A stretch of DNA of 55,192 nucleotides. It comes from Prochlorococcus sp. AG-402-A08. Lineage in GTDB: Bacteria > Cyanobacteriota > Cyanobacteriia > PCC-6307 > Cyanobiaceae. The translations under genes and the position numbers were made by a program. Below are positions 39,683 to 48,489 of the stretch, piece by piece. Positions within the stretch are counted from its first letter, which is position 1, and the number at the start of each line of letters is the position of its first letter. The notes beneath the pieces are model-generated. The model saw only the letters and a program-made list of their open reading frames with translations, searched no databases and had not been told where the DNA came from. The stretch is taken from NCBI GenBank assembly GCA_003279585.1, contig QCHH01000009.1, positions 1 through 55,192 on the forward strand. Reading direction: 5' to 3'.

Positions 39683-40618
39683 TTAAGTCCTAGCCTGATC
39701 GAACCAAGTCGAACGAGGTTCATCTATTCGAACAGATCTAAGCTTTTCAAGAAGTCTCCACTCCTCATCTGACCAGTTTTCAGGGAACTTTAATTTTAGA
39801 GTAAAAAACAAATCTCCTTTGGTATCTAGGTTGTGTAATCCTTGACCTTTTAATCTCAATTTTTGCTCAGGTAAACTTCCAGAAGGTATCGATAAATATG
39901 TATTTCCTTTAGGAGAGGCAACAGAAATATCAGCTCCCAAAGCTAATTCATCTAAAGAAATAGGTAAATCTGCATAGACATCTAAACCTTTTACTTTCCA
40001 GATCGGATGAGACTTAATACTAACTTCAATCAATAAATCTCCTCGTTTTCCTTTCCCGGATTGTATATTTCCTTTATTTTTAATACGTATTTTTGATCCT
40101 GTTTCAATTCCTTTTGGGATTTTCACCTCGATGCGTTCATCATTAACTAAAAGAGTCTTTTTTGTTCCATTCAAAGCCTCTAAAAAACTAACCTGCAAAT
40201 TAAATTCAGCATCAAGATTTAATGATTGAGAATTATTATCTGAAGATATATTTGAGTATATTTCTTTACCAACCTCACTGAATCTTCCGATTAAATCACT
40301 CAAAAAATCGTCAAAGTTTAGATATTCATCAAAGCGCTGATAATAATTTTCCCTAGAAGAATCTCTAGACCCTCCATCTCTATTTTTAAACCAATAATTT
40401 AAAAATTGTTCATAAGACTTTTTTTTATCCTCATCTGAAAGAATCTCATAAGCTTCATTTATTTCTTTAAATTCCGACTCAGCCCTCTCATCATTGGGAT
40501 GCAAATCAGGATGAAATTTCCTAGCAAGTCTCCTAAAGGCACTTTTGATTTCTTCATCGTTAGCATTTCTATTAATGCCAAGAATTTTGAAATAATCCTT
40601 AAAACCATCTGATGCCAT
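39683..40618 (-). CDS. DnaJ/CbpA-type Hsp40 co-chaperone (no zinc finger)
   Basis: A 311-residue type II J-protein. The N-terminal J domain contains FKDYFKILGINRNANDEEIKSAFRRLARKFHPDLHPND with the HPD motif. A divergent linker (about 75-135) replaces the zinc-finger module of DnaJ. The C-terminal peptide-binding domains include VKIPKGIETGSKIRIKNKG and LKGQGLHNLDTKGDLFFTLKLKFP. It is expected to stimulate DnaK ATP hydrolysis. The start is the ATG at 40618. Confidence 0.93.
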   Translation of the reverse strand: MASDGFKDYFKILGINRNANDEEIKSAFRRLARKFHPDLHPNDERAESEFKEINEAYEILSDEDKKKSYEQFLNYWFKNRDGGSRDSSRENYYQRFDEYLNFDDFLSDLIGRFSEVGKEIYSNISSDNNSQSLNLDAEFNLQVSFLEALNGTKKTLLVNDERIEVKIPKGIETGSKIRIKNKGNIQSGKGKRGDLLIEVSIKSHPIWKVKGLDVYADLPISLDELALGADISVASPKGNTYLSIPSGSLPEQKLRLKGQGLHNLDTKGDLFFTLKLKFPENWSDEEWRLLEKLRSVRIDEPRSTWFDQART

Positions 40619-40760
40619 CAAAATCGCCCTGCATTCTTAGTAAAATCAATCTTTTCGAGGATTTTTCTACACTATAAGTATTTAAAAGTAGAGGTTGCAG
40701 AACTTAAGGGAACCGTAAAGAGATAGGCTTGTTCAAGACAAATTAAGTAAGGAGAGTAGA

Positions 40761-42428
40761 TTGGCGTTAATTAATGGCTTTCACCTAAAAAATATTAGAG
40801 GTGATGTATTAGGCGGCTTAACTGCGGCGGTTGTAGCCTTACCACTAGCTTTAGCGTTTGGTAACGCTGCACTTGGTCCTGGAGGCGCTATTTACGGCCT
40901 TTACGGAGCAGTAGTGGTAGGATTTCTCGCCGCGTTGTTTGGAGGAACACCTGCTCAAGTAAGTGGTCCGACTGGGCCGATGAGCGTAACAGTTGCTGGT
41001 GTGGTTGCGAGTTTGGCGGCAGTAGGAGTGCCTAGAGATTTATCTGCTGGCGAAATCCTTCCTTTAGTGATGGCTGCTGTAGTCATTGGAGGATTATTTC
41101 AGATTTTATTTGGCCTTCTAAGGCTTGGTAAATACATCACACTTGTTCCCTACTCTGTCGTTTCAGGCTTTATGTCTGGAATTGGAGTAATAATAATTAC
41201 TCTTCAAATAGGTCCTTTACTTGGAATATCAACTAGAGGAGGAGTATTAGAATCTCTTTCAACTTTAGTTAACAATTTTGAACCAAACGGGGCTGCAATA
41301 GCAGTTGCAGCAATGACACTTGCGATAGTGTTTCTGACCCCTCGCAAAATAAGTCAATGGGTCCCCTCTCCTCTTTTAGCATTATTAATAGTTACTCCTT
41401 TATCAATACTTCTTTTTGGAGATAGTTCCATAGACCGAATAGGTGCAATACCTGAGGGTGGTCTTTCTTTAAGTCTCCCAGACCCAAGTTTTGATAATTT
41501 TTTCCCAATAATTCTTAAAGCTGGACTAGTACTTGCAGTTCTTGGAGCTATTGACTCCCTTCTTACATCTCTCGTAGCAGATAATATTTCTCAAACTAGA
41601 CACAATTCTGATAGAGAGCTAATTGGACAGGGTATTGGAAATGCAGTAGCTGGAATTTTTACAGGTTTGCCTGGAGCTGGTGCAACTATGAGAACGGTAA
41701 TAAATGTCAAATCAGGAGGTTCCACACCAATCTCAGGGATGGTTCATTCAATTGTTTTGCTATTCGTTCTAGTTGGTGCTGGTCCTTTAGCCGCTCAGAT
41801 TCCTACAGCTCTACTTGCAGGAATTTTAATAAAAGTTGGCTTAGACATTATTGATTGGGGATTTTTATTAAGAGCTCATAGACTTTCGCTGAAAACTGCA
41901 ACTGTGATGTATGGAGTCCTCTTGATGACTGTTTTCTGGGACTTGATATGGGCTGTACTAGTTGGTGTATTTGTAGCAAATATGCTCACAATCGATTCAA
42001 TTACGGAGACACAATTGGAGGGAATGGAAGCTGATAACCCAATTGATTCAGTATCAAGCAACAATGCAGCAAATGCACAACTCCCATCAGATGAAAAAGC
42101 ACTTTTAGATCGTTGTGCTGGAGAAGTAATGCTATTCAGATTAAAAGGGCCACTTAGTTTTGGAGCAGCAAAAGGAATTACTGAAAGAATGATGCTTGTA
42201 AGAAACTATAAAGTTCTAATTCTTGATATCACTGATGTTCCAAGGCTTGGAGTTACTGCAACTCTCGCAATAGAAGATATGGTTCAGGAAGCGATAAACA
42301 ACTCAAGAAAAGCATATGTTGCTGGTGCAACAGGAAGGGTAAAAGACAGACTTGCTAAATTTGGAGTAGATGTAATTGGTACAAGAAAAGAAGCCCTCAC
42401 TGCCGCAATTGACAGTCTGAATGGTTAA
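40761..42428 (+). CDS. SulP-family anion transporter, BicA-like
   Basis: A 555-residue inner-membrane transporter. The N-terminus has DVLGGLTAAVVALPLALAFG and AQVSGPTGPMSVTVAGVVA, SulP signatures. About 12 hydrophobic segments follow, then a cytosolic STAS domain from about 455 (EVMLFRLKGPLSFGAAKGI, DITDVPRLGVTATLAIEDM). BicA relatives are sodium-dependent bicarbonate importers. The adjacent sbtA-sbtB supports bicarbonate over sulfate, but substrate is inferred. The TTG start has a good upstream AAGGAGAG. Confidence 0.88.
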   Translation: MALINGFHLKNIRGDVLGGLTAAVVALPLALAFGNAALGPGGAIYGLYGAVVVGFLAALFGGTPAQVSGPTGPMSVTVAGVVASLAAVGVPRDLSAGEILPLVMAAVVIGGLFQILFGLLRLGKYITLVPYSVVSGFMSGIGVIIITLQIGPLLGISTRGGVLESLSTLVNNFEPNGAAIAVAAMTLAIVFLTPRKISQWVPSPLLALLIVTPLSILLFGDSSIDRIGAIPEGGLSLSLPDPSFDNFFPIILKAGLVLAVLGAIDSLLTSLVADNISQTRHNSDRELIGQGIGNAVAGIFTGLPGAGATMRTVINVKSGGSTPISGMVHSIVLLFVLVGAGPLAAQIPTALLAGILIKVGLDIIDWGFLLRAHRLSLKTATVMYGVLLMTVFWDLIWAVLVGVFVANMLTIDSITETQLEGMEADNPIDSVSSNNAANAQLPSDEKALLDRCAGEVMLFRLKGPLSFGAAKGITERMMLVRNYKVLILDITDVPRLGVTATLAIEDMVQEAINNSRKAYVAGATGRVKDRLAKFGVDVIGTRKEALTAAIDSLNG

Positions 42429-42473
42429 AAACAATCTTTTCATCTGATTGCTTGCTTTAAGATCTAACAAGAA

Positions 42474-43469
42474 ATGGGACAAAACCTTTTCATCCAAAAT
42501 GCCTTAAGTCCACCAATACTTTTTTTCTTTTTGGGTGCAATTGCATATGCATTAAAGTCTGATTTTGAGATCCCAGCTCCACTGCCAAAATTATTTTCTT
42601 TATATCTTTTACTTGCAATAGGATTTAGAGGCGGCATTGAGCTTCAAAAGAGTGGCTTTGGTTATCCAGTTCTTCCAACTGTGATAGCAGCTATATTAAT
42701 GTCGCTATTGATACCACTTATTTGCTTTTTAGTACTCAGATTTAAATTTGATGTTTTTAATGCTGCAGCAATATCAGCAGCATATGGATCAATAAGTGCA
42801 GTGACATTTATAACTGCTGAAAGCTTTCTTGAAAGTCAAAATATACCCTTTGATGGTTTTATGGTTGCAGCTCTAGCACTAATGGAATCTCCAGCAATAA
42901 TTATTGGTCTTCTCTTAGTCAAATTCGGAGCACCCAAAGATAGACCCATCAAAAGGAAAATGAAATGGGGATCAATTCTTCATGAGTCGATGTTAAATGG
43001 TTCTGTCTATTTGTTACTCGGCAGCCTTCTAATAGGTTTTTTAACATCCGCGATTGATCCATCTGACATAAAAAAAATGGAACCATTCACAGCTGAATTA
43101 TTCTACGGTGCAGAATGTTTTTTCCTTCTTGACATGGGGATTGTGGCTGCTCAACGCCTAGCTCGGCTAAATAAGACTGGTGCATTTCTAATTATGTTTT
43201 CAATATTCATGCCAATAGTTAATGCAATCCTAGGATCAATAGTAGCTAGATTTCTAAATTTAGATCCAGGCAATGCTCTTTTATTTGTAGTTCTATGCGC
43301 TAGTGCTTCATATTTAGCTGTACCAACGGCAATGAGAATGACTGTTCCTGAAGCACGACCTGGTTATTACATTTCGACCACTCTTGGATTAACTTTTCCT
43401 TTTAACATCATCATAGGAATACCAGTATATATGGGCTTAGTAAACACAATGATTCCATCACTTGGGTAA
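42474..43469 (+). CDS. sbtA: Sodium-dependent bicarbonate transporter SbtA
   Basis: A 331-residue membrane protein matching SbtA: SPPILFFFLGAIAYALKSDFEIP at the start, LLLAIGFRGGIELQKSG, AAISAAYGSISAVTFITA, MESPAIIIGLLL and CASASYLAVPTAMRMTVPEARP. About ten hydrophobic segments are seen. SbtA concentrates bicarbonate for carboxysomes. It lies 45 bases after the BicA-like gene and nine bases before sbtB, so the three are probably one transcript for inorganic carbon uptake. Confidence 0.93.
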   Translation: MGQNLFIQNALSPPILFFFLGAIAYALKSDFEIPAPLPKLFSLYLLLAIGFRGGIELQKSGFGYPVLPTVIAAILMSLLIPLICFLVLRFKFDVFNAAAISAAYGSISAVTFITAESFLESQNIPFDGFMVAALALMESPAIIIGLLLVKFGAPKDRPIKRKMKWGSILHESMLNGSVYLLLGSLLIGFLTSAIDPSDIKKMEPFTAELFYGAECFFLLDMGIVAAQRLARLNKTGAFLIMFSIFMPIVNAILGSIVARFLNLDPGNALLFVVLCASASYLAVPTAMRMTVPEARPGYYISTTLGLTFPFNIIIGIPVYMGLVNTMIPSLG

Positions 43470-43478
43470 CTCAATTTC

Positions 43479-43760
43479 ATGAAAAGACTTGACTTGATTT
43501 TTAGTGAAAGAGAACTAAATGATGTTCTCTCAGCATTAGAAAAAGCTGAAGTTCCTGGGTATACAGTTATGAAACATGCCACGGGGAGAGGTCCAGAAAG
43601 AATTGTCACAGAAGACATGGAATTCACTGGATTCGGATCCAATGCACACGTAATTATTTTTTGTGAGCAAGAGATAATTGAGAGGATACGAAACAATATA
43701 AAAACTGTTCTTAGTTACTACGGTGGAGTTGCATATGTTTCTGAAGCAACTCCTCTTTAA
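43479..43760 (+). CDS. sbtB: PII-like regulator SbtB
   Basis: A 93-residue PII-like protein predicted to bind adenine nucleotides and gate SbtA. Visible features are GYTVMKHATGRGPERIVTEDMEF (T-loop region), the beta-strand AHVIIFCEQE and YYGGVAYVSEATPL at the end. The redox-sensitive C-terminal CGPEGC tail of freshwater SbtB is absent, so thiol control of nucleotide binding is unlikely. The ATG is nine bases after sbtA. The stop lies 22 bases from the convergent reductase gene. Confidence 0.9.
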   Translation: MKRLDLIFSERELNDVLSALEKAEVPGYTVMKHATGRGPERIVTEDMEFTGFGSNAHVIIFCEQEIIERIRNNIKTVLSYYGGVAYVSEATPL

Positions 43761-43782
43761 AAATACTTATCAGTTAAGTCAA

Positions 43783-44739
43783 TTAAGCATGAACCCAATC
43801 GACGCGAATTGATTTTCGACTATTTAAATATCTATCTATTGCCATAGCTGCGATACATCCATCCGATGCTGCAACAACAGCTTGTTTAAATGGTGTATTT
43901 CTGATATCGCCAATCGCCCAAACCCCTTCGACTGTTGTCGACATAAAGTCATCTACCAAAACCCCACCATCCTCCTTAAAGGCAACCTGATCACCAAGGA
44001 AGTCGGTAATAGGCTTTGAACCGCTCATATAAACAAAAACGCCTTCAAGAGCAATATCTTGATGAGTATCAATTGAACGGTTCTTAACCTTAATTCCTGT
44101 TACCCCTGAATCATTACCCTCAATCTGCATTAACCTCGTTTTACTCCAATGGTTCACATTTGGTTTTAATAAGAGATCTTGAGCATGATGATCATCTGAT
44201 TTTGGATCATTAGATGTAATCCAATGAACTTTTGAAGCAAATTTCGTAAGAACATTTGCTTCTTCAATTGCCTCTTTATTAATACCAACAACGGCGACTT
44301 CTCGATCTCTATAAAAAGCTCCATCACAAGTCGCACAATAACTTACTCCTCTACCCAGAAATTCAGCTTCACCTTTAAATGAAGCTGGCCTTCCCATTGC
44401 ACCACTCGCAACCACAAGTGCCTTTGCTTTAAAAGTCCCCTCTGGAGTATAAATAGTTTTCCAGTCACCACTAGCATCTATTCCAAAAACTTGAGCTCTT
44501 CGATAATCTGCACCATACTGAGTAGCTTGATCTCTCATCAATTTCAACAAGGCCTCCCCACTCATTTCACTAGAAACACCTGGATAATTGGCAATTTGAT
44601 GTGTTATTGCTAGCGCGCCTACATCAGGATTCTTATCGAGAATTACTGTTTTTAAGTCTGCTCGGGAAGTGTAAAGAGCGCAACTGCAACCAGCAGGCCC
44701 ACCACCAACTATGACAACATCAGTTTCAATGGTTTCCAA
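43783..44739 (-). CDS. Thioredoxin-reductase-like flavoprotein (DDOR-type)
   Basis: A 318-residue FAD protein. The N-terminal dinucleotide fold has VVIVGGGPAGCSCALYTSRA and the FAD C-terminal motif is GVWAIGDIRNTPFKQAVVAASDG. The redox centre YCATCDGAFYRDR is intact. The second fold reads VVGINKEAIEEANVL, and the NADPH motif HRRxxxR is missing (HWITSNDPKSDD). This matches the deeply rooted thioredoxin reductase/DDOR group in picocyanobacteria rather than NADPH-TrxR. The natural electron donor is unknown. The start is TTG. Confidence 0.85.
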   Translation of the reverse strand: METIETDVVIVGGGPAGCSCALYTSRADLKTVILDKNPDVGALAITHQIANYPGVSSEMSGEALLKLMRDQATQYGADYRRAQVFGIDASGDWKTIYTPEGTFKAKALVVASGAMGRPASFKGEAEFLGRGVSYCATCDGAFYRDREVAVVGINKEAIEEANVLTKFASKVHWITSNDPKSDDHHAQDLLLKPNVNHWSKTRLMQIEGNDSGVTGIKVKNRSIDTHQDIALEGVFVYMSGSKPITDFLGDQVAFKEDGGVLVDDFMSTTVEGVWAIGDIRNTPFKQAVVAASDGCIAAMAIDRYLNSRKSIRVDWVHA

Positions 44740-45007
44740 TGGAAAATCTCTTGGTTAGGTTTTGCTCTCTTTCAAGAAGAGAGAAAGAATATTTGAAGTC
44801 ACTTGGGTTAACAGATTAGATTTTACCCCAAATCAAATCAAATGCTTGCATTCTTCAACTCTAATGAAAATATTCTAGGTTGAACAAGAACAAACAATCT
44901 TCTAAATAGATTTAATTGATTAAGAGCATATCTGCATATACACAGTTTCAATCTGCAAACACAAAAAACCCTGAATCTTCTAAAGTGAAAGCTGATTAAT
45001 TAGATCA

Positions 45008-45319
45008 TTGAGCGACTCAGAAATCCTGCTAAAAGCAGCTATAAATCGAATAGCAGCTAGAATAACTGAGAAAGTGATCAATTCTGCCCAAGAATTCACT
45101 GAAATTGCTGATGAATTACCTCAAAAGCTCCAAAATGAATGGTCAAGCTTTAAAGAAGAGGTTATTGAAGAATCTGAACGTCTAGAAAAAGATACTAATG
45201 CATCAAAAGAGAAAAGTTCGAAGGAACAATTAAGTAAAGAGGATTTAATTCAAATTCAAATAGATAATCTCAGATCAAAAGTTATCGATATTAATAAAGA
45301 TATTGAGGGAAAAAATTGA
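45008..45319 (+). CDS. Small acidic coiled-coil protein of unknown function
   Basis: A 103-residue Glu/Lys/Ser-rich protein (SEILLKAAINRIAARITEKVINSAQEFTEIADELPQKL...) with heptad-like helices at about 5-55 and 75-98 and no membrane span. It starts at TTG, and its TGA lies inside the TTGA where the ABC1-kinase gene starts, so the two are translationally coupled. The role is unknown. An accessory to the kinase is a reasonable guess from context only. Confidence 0.65.
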   Translation: MSDSEILLKAAINRIAARITEKVINSAQEFTEIADELPQKLQNEWSSFKEEVIEESERLEKDTNASKEKSSKEQLSKEDLIQIQIDNLRSKVIDINKDIEGKN

Positions 45320-46995
45320 TATTTATAGCTAGTCAACTTCAAAGATTTGTTAGAGCCATTAGGATTTGGATAATATTACTAGGTTTACTTTTCTATTTAT
45401 GGTTTGATTCTAAAAAATGGACTTATTTAAAAGGATATACCGCTAAAAGAAGAGAAAAAAGAAATACTTTAAGAGCAAAATGGGTTACAAAAGAATTAGT
45501 TAATCTAGGATCAGCTTTTATAAAATTAGGCCAACTTTTATCTGCAAGAGCTGATGTTATTCCATCTGTATGGGTTAATGAGCTTACATCTCTTCAAGAT
45601 AGAGTTCCAGCTTTTACATTTGAGAAAGTTAAAGAAATACTAACAAACCAACTTGGAAATTCATATAATAAAATTACAAGTATTGATGAAATACCGATAG
45701 GTTCAGCATCGCTTGCACAAGTTCATAAAGCTAGGTTAAGTGATAAAAAAAATGTTATTTTTAAAGTCCAAAGACCAGATATAGAAACATTTTTTAGGCT
45801 TGACTTAGATGTAATGAATCAAGTTGCAAAAGTAGTACAAAAAATAAAGTCTCTAAGTCGAGGTAATGACTGGGTAGGCATTGCCAAAGAATCTAAGAGA
45901 GTATTACTTAGAGAGCTGGACTTTCGAATTGAAGCTCAATATGCTGCAAGATTTAAACAACAATTTATAGATGACCCAGATATTTTAATCCCAAGTGTTT
46001 TTTGGGATTTAAGCACTAGTAAAGTTTTATGTTTGGAGTATTTACCAGGAATCAAGATAAATGACATTAAATCTCTAAAAAGTAATGATATTGATACTTC
46101 ATTAATCGCAAAGATTGGGGCTACAAGTTATCTAAAACAATTGGTTAATTACGGCTTCTTCCATGCTGATCCACATCCCGGTAATCTAGCTGTCTCAATG
46201 GGTGGTTCTCTTATTTACTATGATTTTGGGATGATGGGTTTTGTCTCTGAACGTATTAGAGGCAGGCTTAATTCAATGATCAAAGCCGCAGCGCTGAGAG
46301 ATGTTAGTGGACTAGTCACAGAACTTCAAATCGCTGGGTTAATAGAAAAAGATGTCGAGATAGGTCCAGTTAGAAGATTAATAAGAATAATGTTAAATGA
46401 AGCTCTTACTCCTCCATTTGATTCTCAAATCATAGAAAAACTCTCTGGGGACATTTCTGAACTGGCTTATGGGAAACCTTTTAGAATACCAATTGAGTTG
46501 ATTTTTGTTTTTAGAGCATTATCAACTTTTGAAGGAGTTGGAAGATATTTAGACCCAGAATTTAACTTAATAGCAATAGCAAAACCATTCCTTCTCCCTC
46601 TAATGACTTCAAAGAATCCAGACTCTAATGACTTATTTAATGAACTAGGAAGACAAGTTACTGAAATAGGCAGCAAAGCTGTTGGACTGCCAAAACGCTT
46701 GGATGAAAATCTAGAAAGATTAGAACAAGGTGACTTGCAACTTCAAGTGCGAATGGGTGAATCAGACAGACAACTAAGAAGAATGATCAACGCTCAACAA
46801 TCATTAGGTAATTCTGTTCTTCTTGGCTCACTTGCTATATCGTCAGCTTTACTAGCTTCAACTAATAGACCTTTTTTATTTCTCATACCAGTAACTATTG
46901 GATTTCCAATAGCTCTAAGCTGGATCAAATTAAAGTTTAAGATGAGAAGTGAGAGTCGTTTAGATAAATTTCAAGGAAGAAAAAACTTTAAATAG
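45316..46995 (+). CDS. ABC1/UbiB-family atypical kinase
   Basis: A 559-residue protein with one N-terminal hydrophobic helix (about 12-27) and two more near the C-terminus (about 500-540). The atypical kinase core shows FIKLGQLLSARADVIP (KxGQ), GSASLAQVHKARL, FHADPHPGNLAV and YYDFGMMGFV (DFG). ABC1K/UbiB proteins support quinone and prenyl-lipid synthesis, and in plastids plastoglobule lipid metabolism. The start is TTG, overlapping the previous stop. The stop lies six bases from enolase's stop. Confidence 0.92.
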   Translation: MIFIASQLQRFVRAIRIWIILLGLLFYLWFDSKKWTYLKGYTAKRREKRNTLRAKWVTKELVNLGSAFIKLGQLLSARADVIPSVWVNELTSLQDRVPAFTFEKVKEILTNQLGNSYNKITSIDEIPIGSASLAQVHKARLSDKKNVIFKVQRPDIETFFRLDLDVMNQVAKVVQKIKSLSRGNDWVGIAKESKRVLLRELDFRIEAQYAARFKQQFIDDPDILIPSVFWDLSTSKVLCLEYLPGIKINDIKSLKSNDIDTSLIAKIGATSYLKQLVNYGFFHADPHPGNLAVSMGGSLIYYDFGMMGFVSERIRGRLNSMIKAAALRDVSGLVTELQIAGLIEKDVEIGPVRRLIRIMLNEALTPPFDSQIIEKLSGDISELAYGKPFRIPIELIFVFRALSTFEGVGRYLDPEFNLIAIAKPFLLPLMTSKNPDSNDLFNELGRQVTEIGSKAVGLPKRLDENLERLEQGDLQLQVRMGESDRQLRRMINAQQSLGNSVLLGSLAISSALLASTNRPFLFLIPVTIGFPIALSWIKLKFKMRSESRLDKFQGRKNFK

Positions 46996-47001
46996 TGACT
47001 A

Positions 47002-48333
<1,332 letters not shown>

Positions 48334-48489
48334 CTACATTATTCCTATATGTTCCTGAATTGCTAATCTAGCTTGCTTTCCAAGACCTAATCAATCAAAT
48401 TTGTCTCAACAAGAAATACACGTATCGATAAAAGGTCTCTATCAAAATCCTGAAGGCAAATGACCACTTTGAATCAAAATTGATCGAAA

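Noticed and set aside
44776-44800. Hairpin CTCTCTT-TCAAG-AAGAGAG upstream of the reductase-like gene
   Set aside because: A 7-bp stem of simple CT/AG repeats without a T run. Likely chance, and too weak to call a regulatory element.
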